From the NCBI RefSeq assembly GCF_032362555.1, contig NC_083531.1:186001-250000 (forward strand): DNA of 64,000 bases, in the 5' to 3' direction. The translations under genes and the position numbers were made by a program. Source of the stretch: Amyelois transitella (Eukaryota > Arthropoda > Insecta > Lepidoptera > Pyralidae). The notes below the pieces were generated by a model, which was not told the DNA's origin, did no database searches, and saw only the letters and a program-made list of their open reading frames with translations. Positions 13,223 through 23,230 of this stretch are shown here, piece after piece. The stretch's first letter is position 1, and each line of letters starts with the position of its first letter.

Positions 13223-13559
13223 CCCGACTCCGACTCCGAGATTAATAATAATATACGCAAAAATGGATGCTTCTCTTATATAGTAATGTGCTGGAGGTGT
13301 GGCCTATTTAGTTACAGCCAATAGGAAGCTTGTTTAATCAGTCTTTCCCATCGGCCAATCAGAGCGTTGTTATTTCGACCAATCAAACTGCTGTTTTGTT
13401 CAGTAGTGTACGTATTCACGGAATTTAATTGTATTGCTTTAATTGGTCAATAATCGGAGTACTCTTACTTAGAAAACCGGGATACACACATGACGTCTGC
13501 CTACAACAATGTGGACGAAATCGTAGGAGTATTCCTTGATTCCTTCCGCGTTTGGCATC
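13223..13559. other. Array flank with a CCAAT-box cluster
   Basis: Non-repetitive as far as visible. CCAAT motifs occur at 13,318-13,322, 13,355-13,359 and 13,379-13,383 on the + strand, and an ATTGG (CCAAT on the - strand) at 13,442-13,446: four in about 130 bp. A TTATATAG sequence lies near 13,276. No gene could be tied to them. Confidence 0.4.
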
Positions 13560-14060
13560 CAGGTCTAGAGGTCTAGTCAACAAGCTATCCACCTCTACGA
13601 CTTCTCGTCTAGTCGTCAAGACCGTGGCCAACTTCCTTTCAGACAGACGGTTCTTAGTCGCAGTCGAAGACTGTTACATCAAGCAAACGTAAAGTAGAGG
13701 CGTCCCGAAGGGAAGTTGTCTCTCTCCTATATGATCAGCTGGCGCTGGCGTTCAACGCGAGATTCGCCGTTAAGACCGTTCAAAGGACCCTAGACGCCCT
13801 ACCAGAGTGGCCATCCCGTTGGAGGCTAGTCATCAAAGAGGCAAGCCATAGTTGTTACCAGCTTCCACCACCTCTGCATCATCAGGGGCAGGTCAGGTCC
13901 TCTTGTTCTGTCCGGCGGGCGAGCGTAGAGGGGGTCGAAGACTCTGGCCATCCACCATCACCGAGAGAGGCCATCATCACACCGCGACTCGCGGCGCCCG
14001 TTGACCCCAGGGCAGGAAAGCTGAATTAGTGGCCGCAACGGTCACGCCACTTCTTGAAGC
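13560..14060 (+). pseudogene. Degraded Jockey-clade LINE fragment (RT and 3' end)
   Basis: Read in pieces on the + strand it encodes VKTVANFLSDRRFLVAVED, then a GVPKGSCLSP segment (reverse transcriptase motif B) and LDALPEWPSRWRLVI. These align with the Jockey ORF2 of 25,626-33,092 (VASFLNERKIRVAVED, GVPQGSCLSP, LDALPDWLQKWRLSV). From about 13,905 the DNA also resembles the Jockey 3' end (CTCTGGCCATC, GGCGCCCGTTGACCCC). Frame is broken several times and the polymerase motif C (YADD) is missing, so the copy is dead and older than the others. Confidence 0.65.
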
Positions 14061-14560
14061 GAGTCTCGGAAAGTCCGCTGAAGAGGGCCACAATGCCACA
14101 AAGGGCCCCGCGCTATGTGAAGAACTCGACGATCGTCAGAGCAGAGAAATCAAGAAGTGGAGCCTGGACAACTGCGCAGACCGCCAGGTCAAACCCTATA
14201 CACGCTGCCTTGCGGCAGACGTCGAGCAGTGACAACGCAACTCTACTGGAATTCCCAAATGTATGTGAAGACTCAGGCCGCCGCGGCCACTACATCGAAT
14301 AGGGCCAAGAGCCCTGACCAATCTCTCCGACATCCGTATGGGTTGTTGTTGTACAGCAACAATCAATGATAGTGTATTCGAAGAATTGCTGCGCCCGACC
14401 ACGTTTTTTCACCGGGGCTTGCTATAATAACAGTCAACCTTCGTTGTTTCATTGACCTTGATTTATTAACCTACTGTTCTTGACGGACAACCTTTTGTTT
14501 CTTGACAACCGCGTTCCATCGACTTCCCACGTTTCCAATAGTCCGAGTACAGAAGAGGAA
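14061..14560. other. Unassigned segment
   Basis: Begins with CGCTGAAGAGGGCCACAAT (14,078-14,096), which matches the 3' UTR of the Jockey copy near 27,045. The rest is moderately GC-rich without recognised content. Small open frames here overlap on both strands and show no domain. Confidence 0.35.
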
Positions 14561-15000
14561 TTGGCGGTGACAGTATAATCAGAGCTACAGAGCGGAGTAT
14601 CTGGGTGACCTTCGGACCTCACATCCAGAAAGTCAGGAACCGAACTGCCTTCTTCCTCGGCAGACTCACCCCCATGATAGGCAACGCAAAGATGTCGCTA
14701 CGCGAGCGTCGTATTCGCACACGTAGCTCTCTCGCACATCAAAACACTCAAACGCATCCAAAACAGGTTCGCGCGGAGAGTCACGGGTTCGCCCTTGGGC
14801 CTTCGAACACGCGACCTACACAGGGAATTGGACCTCCCCACAATCGCAGACTTTCTCAAAGGCGTGTCGGAGCGCTATTTTAAAAAGCTGCCACCCATCC
14901 CAACCCCCTAGTGGTCCAGGCCGCAAACTACACCCCAAGACCAGATGCCCCGTTGCACCGCCGACCCCGAGGAATGTCCAATGGTGCCAAGAAATTATAA
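14561..15000 (+). pseudogene. Degraded Jockey-like ORF2 C-terminal fragment, second family
   Basis: The + strand encodes KVRNRTAFFLGRLTPMI, then HIKTLKRIQNRFARRVTG, GLRTRDLHRELDLPTIADFL and GVSERYFKKLPPIPTPLVVQ. This is the typical C-terminal region of Jockey-clade ORF2 (RNRFARRVTGSP, RDLHRELDLPTI, ERYFKKL). It differs clearly from the Jockey family found later in the window, so a second Jockey-like lineage is present. It is broken by frame changes, has no RT core and has no target duplication that I can see. Confidence 0.6.
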
Positions 15001-15055
15001 TTAAATTTTCGAACAGTATAGGTTACGCCATCTTTTAGCTAGTGACAGAAAACTA

Positions 15056-15475
15056 TTGTGCAGCAGAAAATCAAATTACAAACTAGGTGTGGCAGAAAGT
15101 AGAATAAACGTGGTAGAAATGAGAGCGCTTAGGAGTATAAAATTGAGTGACAGGATAAGAAACAGCTTGATAAGGGAATATTGTGATGTGAAAGAGGATA
15201 AACCGGTTGACCAAGCAAATAAAGTATGTATGGAAAGGAAGTATGAATGGGACTGTTGGAGTGGGAATGCCTAAACAGACGTAGGTACCATGATCAAATC
15301 GGAGACGGTCTATCAAAGGTAAATCAAAGGTAAATCAAAAGTACCCGAAACCGACGAGTTTGCATGAAGAGAGTTATGAATGTGGATGAAGCGAAAGAGT
15401 GTGCAGGGATCGTGGCAAGTGGAAAGATGTGGTCTCTGCCTACTCCTCCGAGAAAGAGGCGTTATTTTCGTGTGT
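15056..15475 (+). pseudogene. RTE-clade LINE fragment
   Basis: The + strand encodes SRINVVEMRALRS-IKLSDRIRNSLIREYCDVKED, then remnants of a VCMERKYEWDCWSGNA section and MNVDEAKE...SGKM. These match the C-terminal region of the RTE copy at 39,885-41,496 (ESRINAVEMRALRSMLGVKL, VMNVDEAKEVCRDRGKWK). It is internally deleted and frame-broken. Similar GTTACGCCATCT-containing sequences lie at about 15,025 and 15,537 on either side, possibly remains of a duplication. Confidence 0.7.
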
Positions 15476-15946
15476 ATGTTTGTCGAAAACTATAAACTAT
15501 TGAGCGCGCACATACAGAAAAAATACAGCACTTAGTTACGCCATCTAGCTAATAGTGTCAGAACTACGACTACGAAATCCGAAAGTACTAAATGATGTCG
15601 CTATTCTCTTCGGGATGTCTTCCAGAATATTCAATGAGGTTCGAAAACGCTAGGTGGCTGTAGAATGCGAGTAGGTACAAGAAATAGACGACGGGCGGGC
15701 ATAAAACAGTCAGTAACACAACAGTATTCGAGATATTTTCATATTTCATAGTTCAGAGTTCTAATCGAACTATTTTTATAGTGTGCGAGGTCTATTCGAA
15801 TTGCACAGACACTTGTACATTATTAAGTAAGAATTGTTTCTTTGTGGCTGGTGAACAGTTCAATATTATACATTGATATATTACAGTGTCCTAAACTACG
15901 GTGACTTATACACAGTAAGGAGTGACTGGTGTTTTTGTGAAATCCT
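15476..15946. other. Unassigned AT-rich segment
   Basis: No gene or recognised repeat is seen apart from the possible flank similarity noted for the RTE fragment. Confidence 0.3.
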
Positions 15947-16925
15947 TCGAACCTTTTCCCGGAGAGGAAGGCAGAGACTTCATCTTTCCACTTACTACGA
16001 TCTTCGCATACTTCCTTCGCTTCATCCACATTAATAACTATCTTCATGCAAACTCGGCGGTTTCGGGTACTCTTGATCTGACTCTTTGTCAGAACATCCT
16101 TAACAAAAAATGTCACTTGCGTCTAGGCCTTCCCATTCCGACTTTTCCCTGCACACTCTTGTATATTTGCTTAGTCTACTTGGAACGGACGAATACTACT
16201 GAATGAAATGGCAACCCAAAACGTCGAGTGGGTGGTCATTTGGTGAGGACACTTTTCTATTGTGGATTGTGTAATTTTTTTATACTTGATCGAAACTGTC
16301 CCTACATCCTCCTTCACATCACAATATTTCCTTATCACGCTGTTCTTTATTCGGTCACTTATTTCACACCGATCATACTCCTTAACGCTCTCATTTCCAC
16401 CGCATTGTATACGGGTAGTATCCCTTTTGCCAACTTTCCTTTCTTTGTACTGTCTTTTCAATTTGTGCTGGAGAAGCGGCCGAGTTCGAAAAGATTAGAC
16501 AAAAGGGTCACAGCTGGACTGCAAAAATTATCGTGGTATAAGCCTGCTTAGTGTCATCGGTAATATAAATATTGCTCAACTTTTTACCCCCAATCAAAAT
16601 ATTACATGCTGTCATTTCTTTCTCCATTTCAAAAACCAGTGTTTTAGTTTTACTTGCGTTCACTTTCATTCCTTTCTCTTTTAAAGCTTCATGCATACAG
16701 TTTACCATCTCCTGTAACTACTCCGCTGATGACGCCAGTATAACCTGATCGTCGGCATAGAGCAGACATTTGACGAGTAACTCATTCATCCTTAATTCAC
16801 TTTCAGACTCTTTCAAATCTGTCAAACAACTATCCATAAATAGGTTGAACAGCCACGATGTGCGTCACCGTGGCTGTCACACATTCTTGTCTAACGCCTT
16901 TCTCAATCTTAAACCACTCAAGCAA
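15947..16925 (-). pseudogene. Rearranged RTE-clade LINE fragment
   Basis: Three pieces of the RTE ORF. At 15,947-16,450 (- strand) lies the C-terminal region (NRRVCMKIVINVDEAKEVCE, KVGKRDTTRIQCGGNESVKE, DRIKNSVIRKYCDVKEDV). At 16,451-16,563 (+ strand) lies an N-proximal piece (LFNLCWRSGRV...GSQLDCKNYRGISLLSV-like). At 16,564-16,925 (- strand) lies the middle region, with the reverse complement of the LLYADDQVILASSAEELQEM segment. The inverted N-proximal piece lies between the middle and the end, which simple 5' inversion by twin priming does not explain. Reading frames are broken. Confidence 0.7.
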
Positions 16926-17065
16926 AAGGCGGACGTACTAGGCGGAGGCTTTTTCTCAATAGATGGCGCTTTTTAAATATGGGTTTCAAGAATTCTCACA
17001 ATTTAGTACGCAAAAGCAAGTGGAACAGTCGAATAGATAGATAAGTCTTGGTCACTGTCATCATT

Positions 17066-17740
17066 TTTAATTTTACGTTGCTTTTTCTTTGTTGTGAATT
17101 TTTTTAAATAATGTATATTTACCCAAGTGTGCAAAAAGAAAGCATTTTTATTGCGCAAAATTTTCTCTAAAAAGACAAATAGTTTTTACAACACTTATAG
17201 AAGGAAAAATTTATGAAAAGAGAGGAAGAGGAAGACAAAGAATAAATTTTTTTGATCAAATAAAAGAAAAAGTAAACGTATCAAAAAACCAACAAATAAA
17301 AAAACGCAGATAAAAGAGATGAGTGGAGGAACCGATTACTCGTAAAATGTGTGATGCGCAAGGCACGGTTTCAAATTCCACTTCGCCCATGTACCGATCT
17401 ACCACTAACTATATTCAAAGTTATGTGCATTAGTTTGAATACTAACCAATGCTCTTATGATGAGGGAAAACATCGTGAAGATCCTTCATATTAAGGCAAC
17501 TTGATGTGTAACCATGAATGATTCAATACGGGTTTAGGTTCAAAGGTAGCAATTGTTGCGTAGGTCAGATGGGAGTCACTTCGAGTAAAAGCCAGACTCA
17601 TCCAATCCAGGATCCATGGTCAAAGGTGTTCCCTGCTCCTCTCCCGAGTTGTCTGTCTGGGGTTGGGATCTTGGGATGAATAATCTTACTATGTCATGAA
17701 AATGGAAACAATAATTATGGCCCAACTCATGGCGGACTAT
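17066..17740 (+). repeat. Nested repeat insertion in Helitron-like copy 1
   Basis: Absent from the related copy at 49,431-50,345, so inserted. About 17,190-17,345 encodes IEGKIYEKRGRGRQRINFFD with QIKEKV next, resembling the C-terminal region of a further RTE-like LINE lineage (GRGRPR...DQIK). From about 17,345 to 17,690 it continues as a dispersed repeat type (AGGTTCAAAGGTAGCAATTG, CGAGTAAAAGCCAGACTCA) that I associate with common lepidopteran repeats but cannot name. Confidence 0.4.
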
Positions 17741-18137
17741 GCGAATTAGTTACAGCGGAATCTTTAGCTTGACGAATCTTTCTCATAAATTCATCATCCT
17801 TTCTCGCGTTGCTACAACCATGAATGTACATTTAAAAAGGTTATCCGCAAAGAAGAATACTTTTTCTGCCCATCCCTTTTGATATGGGCATCAGCGTATT
17901 ATGATAAGCGTTATTACTTACCTATTACTTCAACCATCTGACATATCAATAAAAAATTAATGATCTTATAAGCCTCGGAAAACTTAAATTGTTTATGTAT
18001 TTAACAACAACAGGTCTGGAAAAGATTTAATTGGGTGTTTTATGAATTGAATAAAAAACAGTATCAAAATAAGTTTGTACAAAAAAACATTTATGATAAC
18101 GCCTTGTGTAGCATACAACGGAGAATATCTATGATAG

Positions 18138-18202
18138 ACTAGCTGTAACCCGCGACTTTGTACGCGTGGAAGACGCGTACAAAGTCGCGGGTTACAGCTA
18201 GT
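18138..18202. repeat. Perfect 30-bp inverted repeat at the Helitron-like 3' end
   Basis: The arms 18,138-18,167 and 18,173-18,202 are exact reverse complements with a 5-nt spacer GGAAG. Each outer end carries ACTAGCTG, so two Helitron-type termini point away from each other. The sister copy (49,431 onward) has a single terminus here. Confidence 0.97.
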
Positions 18203-18559
18203 ATACAATATACAAAACTAATTTAAATACTAAAAATATTCCATCATCAACTCGCCAGACTCATTTAAAAAGAGACAATAAAAAAAAACAAATGTCAACT
18301 ACCATAGTGACAGTAAGCTAACAAAACTCACTGTCATTTATGTCAAATGTCATCTCTTAACTGTACTGGGAAACCAAATGTAGGTACATTTAAAAACAAA
18401 TTGAAAACAAAGTTTAATAATGTTGGTGGCATACAAATTACAAATAGTACAGTCTACGTTACAAATTGAAAACAATTAATAATTATACTATACCGCGAAC
18501 ACAGTTATTTTCTTGTTGTTTTCGCTTGTAGGCGAGCACTATGTGGACGGGGCTTATTA
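18203..18559. other. Unassigned AT-rich segment
   Basis: No gene seen. A near-palindromic pair around ACTGTCATTTATGTCAAATG (about 18,330-18,350) and CATAGTGACAG is present. Nothing was recognised. Confidence 0.3.
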
Positions 18560-19280
18560 CTGGGCGGAACGGCAGTAGACGGGGGTTGTGTACCACGCAC
18601 AGGCTCATTACACTTAGCTGCAGCAAGCTCTTTAGTAATAGCATGCAGCTCCGCCATCATAGTGATTTTCTTTCTAGCATTCTTGAAGTTTTACGCGCTT
18701 CGACAAATACTGCATGTCGTGTTGCCGTAATAGATTCAGATAAAGTTAAACCACTACCTTTTAAAAGCTTCTTCGCCGTCCATATTGCCAGACGAGTAGA
18801 CGAATTCGCACAGCGGATAAAAACTGGTCCAAGCTTAACTGTCTTGAGGATCTTGCCCATACACCAGCATGCATGAAAGGAATTGAAAGATACATTGTCT
18901 TTTAACTTCTCACAACAAATCCTTTGGAGGTCTGCACTAACATCTTCATCCCTTTATTCATTGAATAGAATATTGAAGAATATTTGCATGAGATCTCATC
19001 TTGAAGCTTTTAAGCACAGAAATTACTAACTCCAATTGCTGTCTGAGCCTGGATACAGCCTTTCAAATGAGGTTCTTAAAGGAGGGTTACTCACTAGCAA
19101 GGACTACGGTTTGATCCTGGGAGGTCTGACTTCTGAGAGCCTCTTCCAAAGATGACATCTGAGCAGCAAAAATGTTCTTTAGTTCGCTCATGTCCTTGCA
19201 CAGAACGGAATGAGAGTCCGTAGTGATGATAATTATATGTCCAAAGAGTGATAAGGGCCTTTGAAAATAGTATGGCAAGA
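18560..19280 (-). pseudogene. Degraded ORF1-like / FP-domain-like coding remnant
   Basis: On the - strand, 18,657-18,860 encodes KLGPVFIRCANSSTRLAIWT, AKKLLKGSGLTLSESITATR and HAVFVEARKTS. This pattern (PVxxRxxxxxxRxxxxxxKKxLKGxxLxxSExLTxxRxxLxxxAR) is shared by FP25-like domains and ORF1-type proteins of some insect LINEs. Further upstream on the same strand (to about 19,280) is a coiled-coil-like DMSELKNIFAAQMSSLEEAL. Stops separate the pieces, so it is not a working gene. Whether it was a LINE ORF1 or a host-derived gene cannot be told from the window. Confidence 0.4.
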
Positions 19281-19856
19281 TACTAATCAGAATAAATTAT
19301 AACATTAAGTAGATAACTTGTATTAATTAATTAAAATATGTTATTTATGAATTAAAATAATGGAGCACTTTTGAATATGTGTTTACTTTATGATGGAAAA
19401 AAAATTATATAATTGGGGGCAATTTTGTATAGGTCAAAGGCATAACAGATTTTTGGTTTATAAATATATTTGGCATTGGGTTGCATTTTGGGACCATTTA
19501 TTTTTCATATACCTATAATAATAAATAATGATCTGCCCAAGAATGAATAATACAGCCCTATAAAACAGTTTTATTTGCAGATGATTCTTTGACTGTTTAG
19601 AACACAGAAAAAATGTATTTGTGCCATATTTGCTGAATCTCAAACTGACAGTTGTGTTCCTTATTTTAAGAAATTACATATATTGACACTTTTTTCATAA
19701 TTTTTTTTAGAAGCTTGCTTATGTATAAAAATTAATACTAATAATTTTAGACAAATTGTAAATACAAGAACACAAGCTACCCGCAACAAAGTACCAATAA
19801 TTCTACAGAGTGATTCAAACCTTGTGTCATTATAGTCAAATATATATATATGTGTT
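19281..19856. other. AT-rich segment, nothing recognised
   Basis: Low-complexity AT-rich DNA with no supported gene. Confidence 0.4.
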
Positions 19857-19995
19857 GGGGCTAAAACTATATAATAATCTACCTAACAGTATTAAAGATC
19901 GAAATATAAACAATTCAAGGCAAGATTACAAAAAAATTTAAATGAAAAATGTTATTATTCATTAGAGGAATTTTTAAATGATATAATTATGTAAT
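19857..19995 (+). pseudogene. LINE 3'-end fragment (CR1/L2-like C-terminus)
   Basis: Encodes LKLYNNLPNSIKDRNINNSR and, after a frame change, NLNEKCYYSLEEFLND before a stop. This motif (LYNxLPxxIK...F...L...KxYYSxxEFLN) is typical of the extreme C-terminus of CR1/L2-type LINE ORF2 proteins. The window holds a second, more internal piece of a LINE of this type at 36,340-36,845. Confidence 0.5.
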
Positions 19996-20149
19996 AAATG
20001 TAGCAATGATATTTTATTTTTAAGACATTTGAATGATTTCATTGATTGTATCATATTTATTATTTATTGTATTATACACATGATGAATTTTACATATTAT
20101 TTTTAATAAATTTTAATTTCTTTAATTAATATTATAATTTGACAAATTT

Positions 20150-20890
20150 ATGTTTCTCTTCTTGGATATAATGGGTCTATACACCCCGGATTTTTGAGAG
20201 GCTTGCGTGGGGATATAAATCCAACACGTAGAGGCCCTTTGGAGAAGTTGATGTTATGTTGTTCTCCTGCCAGAACCCGTTCCCGGGCACATCAATACAC
20301 GATATGTCCATGAACAGGTCTCGGCAGGAGGTGGAGCTATTACAAAATAAGGAAAAGGATGATGGGTTATGGAGTTGATGTTCGGATTTGGATGGATTTA
20401 AATTGGGCTATTGCTGGAGAAGTTCGGACACATGCCATAATCATGAATACGTGACTATTAGGTGTGTGACAGGTGGTGACTCGCCACTCACTAAATGGGC
20501 CCCTCAAATCAGTCACCATAATAAGCAACAAAGGGGCAACATCGGCGTGAGTGGCTAAGGATGTCGAGAGGTGAGACTGCGGGGCGTGAAATCGTGGTGA
20601 TCCAGACAGGCACCCCCGGCGTTATGACATTTTACACTTCCATCCTTCGAGCGTATAGCTCTCGCGACTCCACTCTGACCGGCCGGTTAAGGCAAGCCAG
20701 AGGAGCCAAGAGAAGTCCTGTCCCTCATCGGTTTCCACTCCGACCTTGGCAAAGGAAGATCGGAGCCGAGGAACAGGGGCCTCCCCTGGGAGCACTGAGG
20801 TCCGTGGGGTCGCTACTCCCCAAGCTGCTTGCTTGACTTATTGCACTGGGAAGGTGACCCAGGGGGCGATGGGGTCGTCAAGACCCTACG
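20150..20890. repeat. GC-rich segment of unknown origin
   Basis: A GC-rich island in AT-rich surroundings. It contains a 91-codon + strand open frame (20,561-20,836; MSRGETAGREIVVIQTGTPG start) and sharp composition edges. This resembles the 5' untranslated part of some insect LINEs, but no endonuclease or RT sequence is attached. I cannot assign it to a family. Confidence 0.3.
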
Positions 20891-21130
20891 CCTTAATTTG
20901 ACAAATATATTATTATTACTTGACATTGAAATATTGACAAAATGATCATAAATAGACAGAGCCTTTATACGCTGCTTATTTAAAATACCAACGTATATAA
21001 TTCCAACGCCTTAAAAGGTAGAAGTGTTCACAGAAACTGTACCTAAATAGTAAAGACCAATAAGACCTATAGGTATTGTAACCATATTCAAGGAATAAAT
21101 GATTATGGCATAAGTGACTTGGTGTAATTC

Positions 21131-21288
21131 CTTTTGATGATATATATATAAGGTTCACGGTTCCCGGCACAAACAGGAAAAAGAATAGGACCACTCCATC
21201 TCTTTTCCATGGATGTCGTAAAAAGCGACTAAAGGATAGGCTTATAAACTTGGGTCTCTTTTAGACGACAGGCTAGCAACCTGTCACG
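21131..21288 (+). mobile_element. SINE, 3'-truncated
   Basis: Starts with GGTTCACGGTTCCCGGCAC, then GGATGTCGTAAAAAGCGACT and GGCTAGCAACCTGTCAC, matching the head and middle of the SINE complete at 33,892-34,157 and 46,881-47,390. It stops at CCTGTCAC, where the tandem array unit begins, so the tail was lost when the array or a rearrangement joined it. Confidence 0.8.
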
Positions 21289-23230
21289 TGCTTAATTTCT
21301 TCATGACCGGCACTGAGATTTCTCACACGTATATTTTCTAAATTGTTGATTTTATTGAACAAAAGAACGATTCTATGAGTCACCGAGCCTCTCTCCCTGC
21401 TCTCGGCTTTTGCCAATAAGGTTTATTTTAAATTTCTCACGAAAAAGTTGCGCAAAATATGACAAAGGATCGGTGAGTCATAGGCCACCTGCGTAACGTT
21501 AATTTCTTTTTTTGTTTAGCTTCGAAGTAAGTGCGAGACAAGTGTTTCGAGATACTAACTCAACGATATACTATACTTATAAAGATAAGGCGACAATACG
21601 TTGAATGAAAATTAATCCATTAAGCGAGAGCCGACCCGCGAGTTTATGACGAAATAAATACTACATTACTGATATCTTTGAAATACAAAGATACTTTAGA
21701 ATGTACAAACGTTAAATAACTAACTAGTTAATTGAACAAAAGCAAAAAATAAACGTCACGAGTGTTTAGAGTCAGAACTGGGCATGTTTTCGCTCTTAAA
21801 AAGACATCAACGCGCATTCTTCTTCATTCATCAACTAAGCTGTAATTTGACAGCTGGTTGGTAATTTTTTTACACAAGTTTTATTGAACAAATACAGTTT
21901 GTTAAGCGCAATGGGCGAGCTAAATGCTAAGAGCATCATCTACATGGAGCTGGACTTACCAGCTTAAAAAATAACAGACATAATCGTTAAATAATTTTTA
22001 TAAATTAGTTTTTCTTGACTGCTTATTTGCTTATTATTTTTTTATGTATTATATAATTGTTTGGTATAATTCAAAATGAGTATTGCTTAAAACTCTTTAC
22101 TTCGTTTAACAGGTTGCAACTGGCCACTTACAAAAAAATAAAAAGAAAATTTTTGAGTTCACATGGAATTGCATTAAGTTATACGATAAGATCGATTTGA
22201 TGTTTAGCATAAGTATTATTATTTTATTAAAGTGCATGTTTTTTAAGTTCAAAACAAAGTGCAGTTTCAGTTCATCAAGAGTTCATATAACAATTTTTCA
22301 ATTAGTGCTTAAACAATAATTTACGCAGTCCATTGAGTTAAATTGCCCAAGTGTTTAAATTTTAAGCGTAAGTAGTAAAAGTACCTTAAAGTAATTAATA
22401 TATTTTATTGCTTAAATCAAATATTAGTGTTATGATATATGCTCATCGTTTAAAAAAAATCCTGAAAAAAGGTTTATTTTATAAAAAGGAAAATTAGTTT
22501 TTCCCTGATAGAAAGCACATTATTCAATTTAAACCGAAACTCCAAAAATTTAGAATATTATAATTTTAAATTAGTAAGAAACTATAAAAGAGTACTTACG
22601 AATGTTAGCAGCGGGCGGGATCCTCGGCTCGCGCTGAAGATGATATCACACTCCACTCTATACACAGTCACACCACCTAGAGTCCACGAAACACAAACCG
22701 CTCTCCTGATGGAGTCAGAAAATATATTGCAACCGAGTTCCGGTCGACAAGCGCTGCGCACACGCATTTTCCGGATAGCACTTGTTTCAAACGCGTTACG
22801 TCGCTCCACAGGACGAACTAACCCCGACTGACTGACTAGACTAGGGATGGTAATCTCAGATCGATTAATCGAAGAATCGATTTTCTATCCCAAAAGATCG
22901 ATTTTTAAATCGATATGCAATATTGAATCGATTCACCCTTGAAAATCGTCATTCGATTTTTTTTAAAGTTTATTAATCTATTCTATTCTATGGTCGAGCA
23001 TAACGATGGCCGCCCCATGCGGCAACTTAAAAACACTGCTCGAACACTTTAAGACCACTTTTAAATAACTAATTACCTTAAATAAAAGAAATTATTGCAT
23101 ATTTAAAAAGTAGAAGCTTACTTACATATAAGTAGTCCTTAATGATTTACTAAAGGCATTTCACATACACTTTTGCACTATATGAAAACAAAAAACATGG
23201 CGACCTTCACTGAATTTGAAAATGTCAATC
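21289..23230. repeat. Array unit A (promoter/first-exon-like module)
   Basis: First copy of a 2-3 kb unit repeated to about 47,700. Landmarks in + order: TGCTTAATTTCTTC...GACCGGC; TTGCGCAAAATATGACAA; AGAATGTACAAACGTTAAAT; GCGCAATGGGCGAGCTAAAT; TTGCCCAAGTGTTTAAATTT; ACTTACGAATGTTAGCAGCG; GACTGACTGACTAGACTAGG; an ATCGAT-rich stretch; GATGGCCGCCCCATGCGGCA. Read on the - strand it is an ATCGAT-rich upstream region, an exon-like segment and a GTAAGT donor. Confidence 0.85.
22600..22850 (-). other. Exon-like segment with 5' splice donor (unit A)
   Basis: On the - strand the segment ends AACATTC followed at once by GTAAGTACTC (donor + strand position 22,594-22,599), a near-perfect donor. It contains an open frame of about 70 codons with RKMRVRSACRPELG and RRAVCVSWTLGGVTVYRV. 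The frame stays open in units A, B, C and G. Upstream (about 22,850-22,960) are several ATCGAT motifs. Transcription is inferred, not shown. Confidence 0.4.

Larger units (their letters stand above)
16930..18202 (+). mobile_element. Helitron-like non-autonomous element, copy 1
   Basis: Homologous, in opposite orientation, to 49,431-50,345. Shared landmarks are the CAATAGATGGCGCTTTT section, GAATTAGTTACAGCGG, CTCATCATCCTTTCTCGCG-like sequence, AACAACAACAGGTCTGGAAA and the terminal GTCGCGGGTTACAGCTAGT. The 3' end (hairpin-forming CGCG/GTCGCGGG then CTAG before T) is the Helitron-type end seen in other copies here. It is interrupted between about 17,066 and 17,740 by other repeats, and its 3' terminus has been inverted and duplicated. 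No Rep/helicase coding is seen. Confidence 0.6.
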
